A stretch of DNA of 64,000 bases, from NCBI GenBank assembly GCA_021107435.1, contig JAIOSV010000096.1:1-64000 (forward strand). Direction: 5' to 3'. The notes under the pieces are model-generated. The model was not told where the DNA came from. It saw nothing but the letters and a program-made list of their open reading frames with translations, and searched no databases. Below, piece after piece: positions 26,859 through 35,490 of this stretch. The DNA is from Candidatus Sabulitectum sp. Its GTDB lineage: Bacteria > Fermentibacterota > Fermentibacteria > Fermentibacterales > JCC-6. Made by a program: the position numbers and the translations under genes. Numbering within the stretch: position 1 is the stretch's first letter; every line of letters begins with the position of its first letter.

Positions 26859-27830
26859 ATGAAAATTACAGTACTGGGTTGCGGAAGATGGGGTAGCTTT
26901 CATCTCTGGTATGCGGCGAAGCAAGGGTATCAGGTAACAGGGTGGGAACCAGCCGACAGCGAGAACTTTGCTCTTCTTGTGAAGAACAGATCGAATCCCT
27001 ATCTGACCCTGCCTGATTCAGTAAAATTAACAACGAGTATTGAGCAAGCTCTGGAAGCAGATCAGATAATTATTTCTGTACCCGCTCAGCTTTTTCGCGG
27101 ACTTGCATCACAGCTTGCAGAATACGACCTTTCTGGTACTGATATTGTGCTGTGCATGAAGGGGCTTGAGTTGTCTACAGGCAAACGTCTCTCGGTAGTT
27201 GCTGAAGAAGAGGGGCTGCATTGCCGTTCTGTAAGTATCTGGGTCGGCCCGGGGCATCCGCAGGATTTTGTGGCAGGTGTTCCCGGTTGTATGCTTGTAA
27301 GCTCGCTGGACGAGGAAGCATCCATAAGGATTACCGAGCGAATGGGTTCTCCACTTGTGAGAATGTACCGTTCCACCGATCTTATCGGTTGTGAGATAGG
27401 GGCTGCCGCGAAGAATGTTGTTGGAATTGCCGCCGGCATGCTGGACGGTATGAAGATGAGTGGCCTCAAAGGTGCTCTTATGGCTCGTGCTCCCCAGGAG
27501 GTTGCCAGGCTTGTGCAGGCATCCGGCGGTGACTGGAGAAGTGTTTACGGTCTTTCGCACCTGGGAGATTACGAAGCTACACTGTTTTCAAAGTTCAGCC
27601 GGAACAGGAATTTCGGAGAATCTCTGGTCAGGGAAGAAGAAATGAGTGGACTGGCTGAGGGAGTACCCACTTCACATGCTATGCTTTCTCTTGCGGAAAA
27701 GCTTTCCGTGGAACTTCCTATAACATCAATGGTACGAAGTATTATTGACGAAGAAACAGATTTGAAGACCGCAATTGGACAGCTTTTCCTCCGACCCCAG
27801 AAGGAAGAATTCAGTGCTTCACTTAAATAA
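26859..27830 (+). CDS. gpsA: Glycerol-3-phosphate dehydrogenase [NAD(P)+]
   Basis: 323 residues from the ATG at 26859, which has AAGGAG 8 nt upstream; a TTG ten codons earlier has no ribosome site. N-terminal Rossmann motif VLGCGRWGS (residues 4-12). Then CMKGLE, the GPGHPQDF segment and the catalytic region CEIGAAAKNVVGIAAGMLDGM, all diagnostic. The enzyme reduces dihydroxyacetone phosphate to sn-glycerol-3-phosphate, the backbone of membrane lipids. The expected GPS(N/H)A block is represented by GPGHP, a slight variant. The downstream hydrolase gene starts inside its 3' end. Confidence 0.92.
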   Translation: MKITVLGCGRWGSFHLWYAAKQGYQVTGWEPADSENFALLVKNRSNPYLTLPDSVKLTTSIEQALEADQIIISVPAQLFRGLASQLAEYDLSGTDIVLCMKGLELSTGKRLSVVAEEEGLHCRSVSIWVGPGHPQDFVAGVPGCMLVSSLDEEASIRITERMGSPLVRMYRSTDLIGCEIGAAAKNVVGIAAGMLDGMKMSGLKGALMARAPQEVARLVQASGGDWRSVYGLSHLGDYEATLFSKFSRNRNFGESLVREEEMSGLAEGVPTSHAMLSLAEKLSVELPITSMVRSIIDEETDLKTAIGQLFLRPQKEEFSASLK

Positions 27831-28953
27831 GTTCATGCTTCTATATATAGGTGTAATGCTCTTTGCTGCGGGGATGGCTTCCGGCGAGGCGAATTGCAGG
27901 TATTTCTGGGTGGTAAGGGACGGTCTTTCCAGCCCGGAGCAGGTTGATGAGTTGCTTTCAAGAGCTCAGGCCGCCGGCGCTAACGGAATCATGGTTCAGG
28001 TAGTGGGCAGGGGAGAGGCTTATTACATTTCAGATCTTCTTCCGCCCGCTGATTTTTCCGGTTTTGAAGATCCTCTCAAGTATGTAATTCAGAAAGCCGG
28101 CCCCATGGGCATGGAGGTTCATGCCTGGGTGAATGCATACCTGGTGTGGTCCGCGCCGTGGGAGCCGGAATCGCGGGATCATATTTATCACACCCATCCA
28201 GAGTGGTTTACCGCTCACAGCAATGGACGGAGTTCGACATCTTACACACAGGATCAGGCTGAATCTGTCGGTCTTGTGGGGGCAACCCTCTCACCGGCTT
28301 TTCATGGAGTCAGAGGATACATCACCGATATTGCCGTTGAGCTGGCAGAAAACTACAACATCAAGGGAATTCACCTTGATTACATAAGATATCCCAACTC
28401 CTCTTTCGGTTATTCGCAGGGAGAACTGGAGTTATTTCAACTTGCTACCGGTTCTTCCCCCGAAGAAGACCCGGAGCAGTGGGGCATCTGGAGACAGCAG
28501 CAGGTTACTGAAACAGTTGCCGCCGTTCGAGCTTCTCTCAGGTCGGCTGATCCCGGAGTGCTTCTTTCGTGTGCCGTGATGGCTAACCCTTATTCAGCTG
28601 CCTCGGAGTTTTCCTGCGACTGGCAGAACTGGCTAAATCTGGGTCTGGTTGATTTTGTCTGCCCCATGGCATACACATCTGATCCGGAACGGGCTTTTGA
28701 ACTTGCGGCAGTAACTACCTCGGTGTATCCAGAGAAGGTTGTGTATGGAATAGGTGTCTGGAATCAGACAGTAAGCAATGCCCTGGCGGGAGCTCAAAAA
28801 GCTTTGTCATTTGGCGCAGGGGGTATATGCGTATTCAGTTTAAATTCATTACCTGACGGAGGCGAGCAAACCCTGAGACGGAGCTGGGGAACAGGTTTAT
28901 CTCCGGAGCATGGGGTATCGCCAGCGTACTTTAACAGAGTGCGGGTACCGTGA
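27814..28953 (+). CDS. GHL10/DUF187-type secreted glycoside hydrolase
   Basis: 379 residues from GTG 27814, chosen because AAGGAAG (27801-27807) is 6 nt upstream; the next ATG (27835) has no ribosome site. A signal peptide spans about 1-27. The body is a TIM-barrel of the GHL10 family (YngK/DigH-like): FWVVRDGLSSPEQVDELLSRAQAAGANGIMVQV, VHAWVNAYL, HLDYIRYP and CPMAYTSD are characteristic. Characterised relatives hydrolyse glycans, including denuded peptidoglycan, in the envelope. It overlaps the end of gpsA by 17 nt and the next gene by 4 nt, so it is in an operon. Confidence 0.87.
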   Translation: MLHLNKFMLLYIGVMLFAAGMASGEANCRYFWVVRDGLSSPEQVDELLSRAQAAGANGIMVQVVGRGEAYYISDLLPPADFSGFEDPLKYVIQKAGPMGMEVHAWVNAYLVWSAPWEPESRDHIYHTHPEWFTAHSNGRSSTSYTQDQAESVGLVGATLSPAFHGVRGYITDIAVELAENYNIKGIHLDYIRYPNSSFGYSQGELELFQLATGSSPEEDPEQWGIWRQQQVTETVAAVRASLRSADPGVLLSCAVMANPYSAASEFSCDWQNWLNLGLVDFVCPMAYTSDPERAFELAAVTTSVYPEKVVYGIGVWNQTVSNALAGAQKALSFGAGGICVFSLNSLPDGGEQTLRRSWGTGLSPEHGVSPAYFNRVRVP

Positions 28954-29711
28954 ACCTGGCAGTACTGGCCAGTGGATCATCAGGCAATGCCCTGGCGATT
29001 GAATATCGTGGGCAGATGCTCTTTTTTGATGCCGGTCTCAGCGGGAAACAGCATCTTCTTCGCCTTGAAAGTTCCAGGCTACCCAAAGCAGATCCGGTGG
29101 GGCTTTTTCTCAGCCATGAGCACAGCGATCATTCAAAAGCCGCAGGAATTCTGGCCAGAAAATGGCAGATACCGGTTTTCGGTACTCAGGGAACCATACA
29201 CGGCTCCAAACTTGCGGGGCAGAGGCTTCACGGCCTTGAGGTATTTTCCAATGGAGATACAGTTCAGGCAGGACATTTTACAGTTCAACCATGGAGCATA
29301 TCGCATGATGCCAGAGATCCCAGCGGTTTTACCGTAACAGCAGGAGGTCGCAAACTGGGCATTGCCACAGATATGGGTGTTTTCAGCCCACTTATGCAGA
29401 CTATGCTTGAAGGGTGTCACGGGCTGGTCTTTGAATTTAATCATGATACTGATATGCTCTGGAATGGTTCATACCCATGGCCGTTGAAACAGAGAATAGC
29501 GTCGGGGGAGGGTCATCTCTCTAATGATGACGCAGCAGAAGCCCTTGCGATGATAGCGCATCCGGAACTTGCATTCTGCGTAGTAGCGCATCTCAGCGAG
29601 GAAAACAACACTGCTGACCTTGCATTGAGAACAGCTGAACAGGTTGCTGAAGGAAAATTTAGAGTTCTAGCGGGAAAGCCTTACGAGGCTCTGCCCTTCT
29701 TTGAAGTATAG
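28950..29711 (+). CDS. MBL-fold metallohydrolase, YycJ/WalJ-like
   Basis: 253 residues starting with GTG in GTGA overlap with the previous stop. Metallo-beta-lactamase motifs: LASGSSGN (residues 6-13), DAG (28-30), SHEHSDHSKA (zinc motif HxHxDH, about 54-63), ISHDARDPSGF and, near the end, AHLSEENN. This pattern fits YycJ/WalJ-type proteins, predicted nucleases or phosphodiesterases. In Firmicutes they are linked to cell-wall signalling; here the neighbour is a GHL10 hydrolase. Confidence 0.88.
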   Translation: MNLAVLASGSSGNALAIEYRGQMLFFDAGLSGKQHLLRLESSRLPKADPVGLFLSHEHSDHSKAAGILARKWQIPVFGTQGTIHGSKLAGQRLHGLEVFSNGDTVQAGHFTVQPWSISHDARDPSGFTVTAGGRKLGIATDMGVFSPLMQTMLEGCHGLVFEFNHDTDMLWNGSYPWPLKQRIASGEGHLSNDDAAEALAMIAHPELAFCVVAHLSEENNTADLALRTAEQVAEGKFRVLAGKPYEALPFFEV

Positions 29712-29719
29712 GAGGCATT

Positions 29720-30247
29720 TTGTACAAGGCCACGATTTTGATTTTCACAGTAGTCGCCACTCTCACGGCGGGAACAGTGAACTTTGTTTTTGAGGGAGTG
29801 GGTATAACACCTATTGGTGGATGGGGAGAGAACTTGAGTAGCGGACTTGCCGGTGGTTTGTACGGCGACTGGCTGTTTTCACAGAAATTCAGAGCAGGGC
29901 TGGGAATTGAAGGTGCTGTTTTTGGAGATGCCAACCAGGGCAGTGCTTCTTTTACTCAGTTAAAGCCAATGGGAACTGCTTCACTTTATCTGCGTCCTTA
30001 TGGCACGGTTTTCAATCCGGGTGTTGTAGTCGGTTTTGGATACTGCAGAAGCCAGCTTTTCTCCGGTGGCGGTATTGACCCGGCCAGTTGGGATCTCTTC
30101 TGGCGGGCCGGGATAAGGTGGAATTTCAGCCTGGGCTCTCCCTGGAGGGCAGGGCTTGGACTTGATCTGGAAAGCGTAATGGCTCCGGAAAAAGCAGGAG
30201 ACGCATTCAGGTTAACCTTTGGTGTTTCCAGGGAGGTGCAACTGTGA
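29720..30247 (+). CDS. Predicted outer-membrane beta-barrel protein
   Basis: 175 residues, TTG start at 29720 with GGAGG at 29711-29715. Signal peptide about 1-18 (ending LTAG). The mature part alternates hydrophobic and polar residues with many Gly/Phe/Tyr (SLYLRPYGTVFNPGVVVGFGY), as in small outer-membrane barrels. No family recognised. Its stop overlaps the next gene's GTG by 4 nt. Confidence 0.68.
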   Translation: MYKATILIFTVVATLTAGTVNFVFEGVGITPIGGWGENLSSGLAGGLYGDWLFSQKFRAGLGIEGAVFGDANQGSASFTQLKPMGTASLYLRPYGTVFNPGVVVGFGYCRSQLFSGGGIDPASWDLFWRAGIRWNFSLGSPWRAGLGLDLESVMAPEKAGDAFRLTFGVSREVQL

Positions 30248-30897
30248 AGAAGACTGCTGCAATATTTACCGCAATACTTCTAATCATGTTACCGGGGTGT
30301 GAGAGCAATCCTCTCTATTTCAGACTTTCATCCAACTACTTTCCGGTATCACCGGCGGGAGCTACATGGGAATACTCCATTGACGGTGGAGGAAGCAAAA
30401 TCGTCACAGTTGTGGATCAATCCGTTATTGGGGAACGGCCCTGCTGGCGGCTGCAGTCCGGTGCGGACTATGCCTACTGGATAAACGAGGATGGAAGACT
30501 TGAGAAGTACGAGAATCACACCGTACTGTTCAACGGATTTGAGGTGCCTATTTATCAGGCATGGATCACCATGTTTCAGTGGCCCCTTGCCGATGGAATG
30601 ACACTCAGAGACTCGGTAAGTGCTCAGGCTGTGAGTCAGGGTGTTACCCTGAGCCATACCTGGATACGGAACCAGACTGTTACCGGCCCGGAGGTCTCTC
30701 CGAATGGTGTCTGGAGCGATTGCTACAGAATTCATCAGGAGGAAATGGTTATCAACTGGATTCAGACAGCAGGTTTTACTCCGGAGACCACTCTCTGTGC
30801 ACGTAACATCTGGCTTGCCCCTGATGTGGGTATGGTTATAATGCAGTCTGCTGACAGCCTTATAACCCTTTCCTCATTCACCGGCGGCGAGGAGTAA
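30244..30897 (+). CDS. Lipoprotein of unknown function
   Basis: 217 residues, GTG start overlapping the preceding stop (GTGA). Lipobox LPGC with Cys19. The mature protein is beta-rich (NYFPVSPAGATWEYSI, then a late segment NIWLAPDVGMVIM), a pattern seen in secreted proteins that begin with a 'Y/F-P-L-x-x-G-x-x-W-x-Y' strand. Co-translated with the barrel protein before it, suggesting a joint envelope role. Confidence 0.72.
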   Translation: MKKTAAIFTAILLIMLPGCESNPLYFRLSSNYFPVSPAGATWEYSIDGGGSKIVTVVDQSVIGERPCWRLQSGADYAYWINEDGRLEKYENHTVLFNGFEVPIYQAWITMFQWPLADGMTLRDSVSAQAVSQGVTLSHTWIRNQTVTGPEVSPNGVWSDCYRIHQEEMVINWIQTAGFTPETTLCARNIWLAPDVGMVIMQSADSLITLSSFTGGEE

Positions 30898-30905
30898 AGT
30901 CCATT

Positions 30906-31901
30906 TTGAAGCAGATTGAATTTACTTTTTCCAGACCTGATGTTTCAACTGCTGTTCATCTGGTGAGCAGGATCACAGACATTGATGCGCCTTCTGATTT
31001 TCTTATTCTGGATTCAGGGGTAAAGAACATTTATGAAGACAGCCTGTTCTCATGTGATAATGTAATAGAACTCCCGGGCGGCGAGGCAAGTAAAACCCCG
31101 GATATTCTTAAGAGACTATGGCTGGAGATGGGCCAGGCAAAACTAAGAAGAGATTCCAGAGTAGTTGTTATAGGCGGCGGAGCTGTCTGTGATGCCGGTG
31201 CATTTGCTGCTTCCACATGGAAACGCGGCGTAAGCCTGACCCTTGTACCAACGACTCTTTTATGCATGGTGGATGCTTCACTTGGCGGGAAAACGGCAGT
31301 GAACATCGCTGGAGAGAAAAACCAGGCCGGAACGGTATATCCAGCCTCCGAAATAATCATCTGTCCCGAATTTCTGCAAACCCTTCCCTCAGAGGAAATG
31401 GTTAACGGTCTGGCTGAGGCTCTGAAAACCGCTGTAACAGGTGACAGACAAATTGTGGAATACCTGCTGCAAAAAGATTACTTGCAGGCGGTGACCGCAT
31501 GTCTTGCAGTTAAAGGCAGAATTGTCGCGGCAGATCTTGAGGAGACCGGTGAGAGAAGATTGCTCAATCTGGGTCACACAATCGGTCATTGTATTGAGGC
31601 AATAAGCGGTTTCACAATCAGTCACGGGGCAGCCGTTGCTATGGGTATTCCAGTGGCGGCAGAAATGGGCGGGAACGATGATTTTGCAATGGAATTCAGG
31701 GAAATTGCCCGTAAACTTGGTATTGAAACAGTAATTCCTTCCACTATCACATATCAAAGAATACTTAAACACCTTGAAAGTGATAAGAAGACCACAGCTG
31801 CAGGTAGAATCTGGATAATACCCCGTGGCTGGGAAGATTGTGAGCAGGTTCTGCTGGATCAAACCGCTGAGAGGGAATTGCTGGAAAAAGCATGGCACTG
31901 A
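30906..31901 (+). CDS. aroB: 3-dehydroquinate synthase
   Basis: 331 residues, TTG start with a GGAG ribosome site 12 nt upstream. Makes 3-dehydroquinate from DAHP, the second step of the shikimate pathway. Motifs: PGGEASKTPD (NAD/substrate region), VVIGGGAVCDAGAFAAS, LVPTTLLCMVDASLGGKTAVN (metal/phosphate site) and LLNLGHTIGHCIEAISG with the metal-binding His residues. Slightly shorter than the usual 350-360. The tatC gene starts inside its last codons. Confidence 0.95.
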   Translation: MKQIEFTFSRPDVSTAVHLVSRITDIDAPSDFLILDSGVKNIYEDSLFSCDNVIELPGGEASKTPDILKRLWLEMGQAKLRRDSRVVVIGGGAVCDAGAFAASTWKRGVSLTLVPTTLLCMVDASLGGKTAVNIAGEKNQAGTVYPASEIIICPEFLQTLPSEEMVNGLAEALKTAVTGDRQIVEYLLQKDYLQAVTACLAVKGRIVAADLEETGERRLLNLGHTIGHCIEAISGFTISHGAAVAMGIPVAAEMGGNDDFAMEFREIARKLGIETVIPSTITYQRILKHLESDKKTTAAGRIWIIPRGWEDCEQVLLDQTAERELLEKAWH

Positions 31902-32647
31902 AATCGGCGGAGGAAGGTTCCTTCTGGGATCATCTTGAGGAGTTCAGAAAAAGAATATTCATAATGATAACCACAGTTGGCGTTCTTGCAGCAATCGCAT
32001 TTTTTTTCAGCAGACACATAACAAACTTTATAACAGCCACTTCGCCATGCGAACTGGTGGCTCTGGCTCCCTCGGAGGCGATTTCCGCGCACCTGAGATT
32101 GTCGGTGACTGCCGGTATCCTGCTGGCTTCGCCAGTTCTTCTCTTTCAAATGTGGCGGTTTATCGCACCGGGTCTTTACGAAACAGAGCGAAAAGGCGTG
32201 ATCTCTGTAACTGCTGCCGGAACGTTCCTCTTTCTTGGCGGTGCCGCATTCGCCTGGTTTGTCATGCGCAGACCTGCCCTGCTTCTCTTTCAGAGTTTTG
32301 AAACCGGGAACATCCACGGTGCATGGAGTGTTTCTGCATACATCGGGTTCATTGGTTCATTCCTGCTGATCTTCGGCGCGGCATTTCAACTTCCCCTTGC
32401 CGTATTGTTCCTGACTAAAACCGGAATCATCGAGCCCAATACTCTGGGGAAGTATCGCAGACACGCAGTTGTTGGTCTTCTTGTAATGGCAGCCATTCTG
32501 ACCCCCCCTGACCCGCTTACACAGGTTATGCTCGCGCTTCCTCTGTATATTCTTTTTGAGATAAGTCTTGTGGTGGCCAGAATTTCCTTCCGAAAAACAA
32601 AAGATACTTCTGAAAAACCTGAAATGGATGGAGATAGCATTGTCTGA
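31892..32647 (+). CDS. tatC: Sec-independent protein translocase subunit TatC
   Basis: 251 residues, six predicted membrane helices. The N-terminus has the signature FWDHLEEFRKRI (residues 11-22), where the Glu recognises twin-arginine signals; LLASPVLLFQMWRFIAPGLYETERK and the late block VGLLVMAAILTPPDPLTQVMLALPLYILFEIS are diagnostic. TatC with TatA/B exports folded proteins across the inner membrane. No tatA/B gene is in the window. It overlaps aroB by 10 nt. Confidence 0.95.
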   Translation: MALKSAEEGSFWDHLEEFRKRIFIMITTVGVLAAIAFFFSRHITNFITATSPCELVALAPSEAISAHLRLSVTAGILLASPVLLFQMWRFIAPGLYETERKGVISVTAAGTFLFLGGAAFAWFVMRRPALLLFQSFETGNIHGAWSVSAYIGFIGSFLLIFGAAFQLPLAVLFLTKTGIIEPNTLGKYRRHAVVGLLVMAAILTPPDPLTQVMLALPLYILFEISLVVARISFRKTKDTSEKPEMDGDSIV

Positions 32648-32764
32648 GAGAATGAAGCTTATGCTGCTGCGGCTTACACCGTGTTGTTTGCAGGAAGTAT
32701 TACAATCCCCGGCAAAAGCGGAAGACAGATTCAGGCGGGAATTGCAATCAGATAGATTCCCGGT

Positions 32765-32809
32765 TCACCAGTAATTCACAACGGATACCAGAGTTGAGCT
32801 AAATGGCAT
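32765..32809 (-). pseudogene. 3'-end fragment of an epimerase gene
   Basis: On the minus strand, 14 codons plus stop read MPFSSTLVSVVNYW, closely matching IPFRSTLVSIVNYW at the C-terminus of the epimerase at 35491-36375. Nothing recognisable of the rest of the gene remains. It sits in the 286-bp gap between tatC and the sugar cluster and indicates decay of a paralogous copy. Confidence 0.6.
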
Positions 32810-32859
32810 TGATTGACTCTATTACAGGTTTCTTTCAGCATCGGTATTGATGTACTACC

Positions 32860-32901
32860 GGTTCTGAAATTTCAACTTGCAGTACAGTCTTGCGGACTTA
32901 A
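32860..32901 (+). pseudogene. 3'-end fragment of a sorting-tail protein gene
   Basis: Thirteen codons plus TAA read GSEISTCSTVLRT, matching GSEISTCRMVLTD at the end of the FG-GAP protein (22181), with strong nucleotide identity. Only the final segment survives. It is in the same tatC/sugar-cluster gap as the epimerase fragment, pointing to repeated deletion there. Confidence 0.6.
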
Positions 32902-32933
32902 AACAGGGTAGTCGGAATGGCTGTCCATGCGGT

Positions 32934-33923
32934 TTATATGGCACTTTTCCCGGGGTTCAGGAATACATTGGTTTTGTACCAGTTGAAAGTGCGACGCAAT
33001 CCTTCGTCAAGAGATACAGCAGGAGTGTATCCTGTTGCCTTTATCGTCTTGCTCATATCCGGGCAGCGCCGTCTGGGAGAACCTTCAGTTACCGAACCTG
33101 CTTTCACAACAAGATCTGCCCCGGCTATTTCCAGAATATTTTCTGCTAAAGAAATTATGGTGATTTCAGGTGAATCATTTCCTGCATTATAGGCCTCTCC
33201 AGTGGATGTCTCAGATTCTGCCAGAATTCTCATAATCTCAACCGCATCATCTATGTAGCAGAAAGTTCTACGATGGTCAGGGGAGAATACTGTGAGTTTG
33301 TTTTCTTTGCCGAAGAAGGCTTTTTTGAATAACTCCGGTACGACATGAGATAAACCCATTCTGGGGCCGTAAAAATTATGCGGTCTTATAATGGTAACAG
33401 GCAGTCCGGAGTGAAGACACATGGCTTCACCATAAATTTTTGACAGCATATATGATGTTCTGTTTTCAGATAAATCAGTTACAGCAAGAGGGGTTGATTC
33501 CGGCGTGGGAACAGGCAGGTTGAAGTATCTCAGGGTTCCTGCGTAAATTTCACTGGTTGATGTGAATACAAGTTTTTTGAGATGCATTTGCGTTCTGCCG
33601 AACTCTATGACATTACTGAGTAATTCCATGTTTTTAGTAAGAACCTCGTAGGGTGCTTTAAGAACAAACTGTACACCTATGACGGCTGCCAGATGGTAGA
33701 TAAAAACGTAATCTGTATCAAGCGTTTCAAGTGATGTTTTACTGAGCAGATCAAGATCAAGGAGATTCACATTATCGTGATTTGATAATTCTATCAGGAA
33801 ACTGTCTTTGACCCCTCGTGCAAAATTGTCTGCGATATCCACAAGGTAGCCTTTTTGTGCAAGATTACAGGCCAGGTGGTAACCGATGAAGCCTGCGCCG
33901 CCGGTTATCAATACCTTTTTCAC
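32934..33923 (-). CDS. NAD-dependent epimerase/dehydratase (extended SDR)
   Basis: 329 residues. Rossmann motif GGAGFIGYHLA (residues 7-17), substrate-side segment TSTSEIYAG, and the catalytic YMLSKIYGE with YxxxK. The best general match is the UDP-glucuronate decarboxylase / GDP-mannose dehydratase-like group; specificity cannot be read from the sequence. It lies 1 nt after the nucleotide-sugar dehydrogenase gene and is the last gene of the minus-strand sugar cluster, so it probably acts on that enzyme's product. Confidence 0.88.
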   Translation of the reverse strand: MKKVLITGGAGFIGYHLACNLAQKGYLVDIADNFARGVKDSFLIELSNHDNVNLLDLDLLSKTSLETLDTDYVFIYHLAAVIGVQFVLKAPYEVLTKNMELLSNVIEFGRTQMHLKKLVFTSTSEIYAGTLRYFNLPVPTPESTPLAVTDLSENRTSYMLSKIYGEAMCLHSGLPVTIIRPHNFYGPRMGLSHVVPELFKKAFFGKENKLTVFSPDHRRTFCYIDDAVEIMRILAESETSTGEAYNAGNDSPEITIISLAENILEIAGADLVVKAGSVTEGSPRRRCPDMSKTIKATGYTPAVSLDEGLRRTFNWYKTNVFLNPGKSAI

Positions 33924-33924
33924 A

Positions 33925-35337
33925 TCAACCTCTTCCGATAGACAACAGAGTGTTACCCATGTCTTTGAGAATGGAACGCTGATTGTTTGTTAGTACATTG
34001 TTGGCATCGAACAGTATGTAGTTGCCACGGGTACGCAGCCAGAGGTTGAAATCAATCCTTCGATAATCATTGTGCGGTACTGCAAAAACGATTGCATCAA
34101 AAGTCTCAGGCTCCGGCAGATCTGCGGAAACCGGCATCTGCATTTCATTCCAGTATTTGACAAACGGATCACATGGAGAGACAAAAGCGCCTTCTCTGAG
34201 GGCTTGAGCGGTGAATTTTTCAGAAGGTGAATATCTTGTATCACCTACATCCTGTCTGTAACTGATGCCCATTAAAAGTATTTTTTTTCCGCTGATGGAA
34301 CCACCGAAGTGTTTTCTGAGTTTACCAAGCGTAACCAGTGGCATCTCACCGTTTATTTTTATTGCCTGTGAAGAAAAAGGAAATTCATGACCGTCCAGGT
34401 GGAACAGTTCTTTTGCGGCAAGCTTTGCAAAAAGTGGATCTTTGGTTAAGCAGTACCCACCTACACCAAAACCAGGTTGACGCATATTTGAATGGGTTGG
34501 TCTCATTCTGATTGCATCAATAACCTCAAAAAGATCGAAGCCAACTTCTTCCGCGAATCTGCCCCATTCCTCCATGAAGGCAATATTCACGGCTCTGTAG
34601 CTGTTTTCCAGAACCTTTGCTGTTTCCGATGCAAATGTTGTTTGCAATCTGGTCAGCGGATACTCTTTCACGTTGATTATTTTTGAGAGAAAAGCTTCAC
34701 ACTGATTAGCTGCTTGAACTGATATACCGGAGTAAACTCTCCAGAAGTTGACAATTGAGTCGAGGTATTCTGCCCCGGGCATTACCCGTTCATAAGAGTG
34801 GGCCACAAGCACAGAGCCCGGGTCTATACCACGTTTAGCCAGGTGCTCATCCAGTAAAGGTCTGATAATGCTGACACATGTTCCAGGTGGAACAGTTGTT
34901 TCAACAATTATCAGTGTGCCCTTCCTGACACCTTTGCCAAGAGTGTGAATGGCTTTCTTGAATGGTGCAAAATTAACATTTGGAGTCGTACCATCAATTG
35001 AGGAGATATCCAGATTCACACTGATCACGACAACATCGGCTTTTCCAATCACACTGTGATCTGTTGTTGCCCTGAGATTTCCACGCTTTACACAGTTTTC
35101 TGTTCCTTTGATCATGGATTGGTCAACAGTTTCAAAGGGAAATATCCCTGAATTGATGCTGTTGACTCTTTTGTTGCCTGCCGGGTTGTCCAGATCAATA
35201 CCAATAACATCGAAGCAGGGAGCGCTGTTTGTATCAGCCGCACTGGCCACGGCAACGGCCATTGCCGCTCCTACGAAGCCAAGACCCTGGACAACCACAG
35301 TCTTCGGAACCGTATCTGAATCAAACATCATACTCAT
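33925..35337 (-). CDS. Nucleotide-sugar (UDP-sugar) 6-dehydrogenase
   Basis: 470 residues. N-terminal NAD motif GLGFVGAAMAVAVAS (about residues 19-33), the conserved ETTVPPGTC, and the catalytic-Cys motif GFGVGGYCLTKDP. The C-terminal domain contains ILLMGISYRQDVGDTRYSPS. These are diagnostic of the UDP-glucose / UDP-ManNAc dehydrogenase superfamily, which oxidises the sugar C6 to a uronic acid. The sequence looks closer to the WecC/VipA-type than to Ugd, but substrate is uncertain. Confidence 0.9.
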   Translation of the reverse strand: MSMMFDSDTVPKTVVVQGLGFVGAAMAVAVASAADTNSAPCFDVIGIDLDNPAGNKRVNSINSGIFPFETVDQSMIKGTENCVKRGNLRATTDHSVIGKADVVVISVNLDISSIDGTTPNVNFAPFKKAIHTLGKGVRKGTLIIVETTVPPGTCVSIIRPLLDEHLAKRGIDPGSVLVAHSYERVMPGAEYLDSIVNFWRVYSGISVQAANQCEAFLSKIINVKEYPLTRLQTTFASETAKVLENSYRAVNIAFMEEWGRFAEEVGFDLFEVIDAIRMRPTHSNMRQPGFGVGGYCLTKDPLFAKLAAKELFHLDGHEFPFSSQAIKINGEMPLVTLGKLRKHFGGSISGKKILLMGISYRQDVGDTRYSPSEKFTAQALREGAFVSPCDPFVKYWNEMQMPVSADLPEPETFDAIVFAVPHNDYRRIDFNLWLRTRGNYILFDANNVLTNNQRSILKDMGNTLLSIGRG

Positions 35338-35432
35338 TGAATCTCCCTGGAGAAACGGGTAAAAGCATGCTCAGTTTCAAAACCATTGCAGCAATTATAA
35401 AGCATCATACTTTCCAGTGTATCGGTTATGAA

Positions 35433-35471
35433 AAAGAAGTTTACTGCACTGCAAAAGCTGCTGATATTCCG
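35433..35471 (-). pseudogene. 3'-end fragment of a propeller-lipoprotein-type gene
   Basis: The plus-strand text TTTACTGCACTGCAAAAGCT and the following CTGATA match, with small indels, the end of the lipoprotein gene at 25628 (TTTACTGTACTACGAAAAGC). On the minus strand it would end in a GYQQLF-like sequence. It sits in the 153-bp gap between two genes of the sugar cluster. The match is short and its frame is broken. Confidence 0.4.
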
Positions 35472-35490
35472 GCTCAGACACGCTCCCAGG

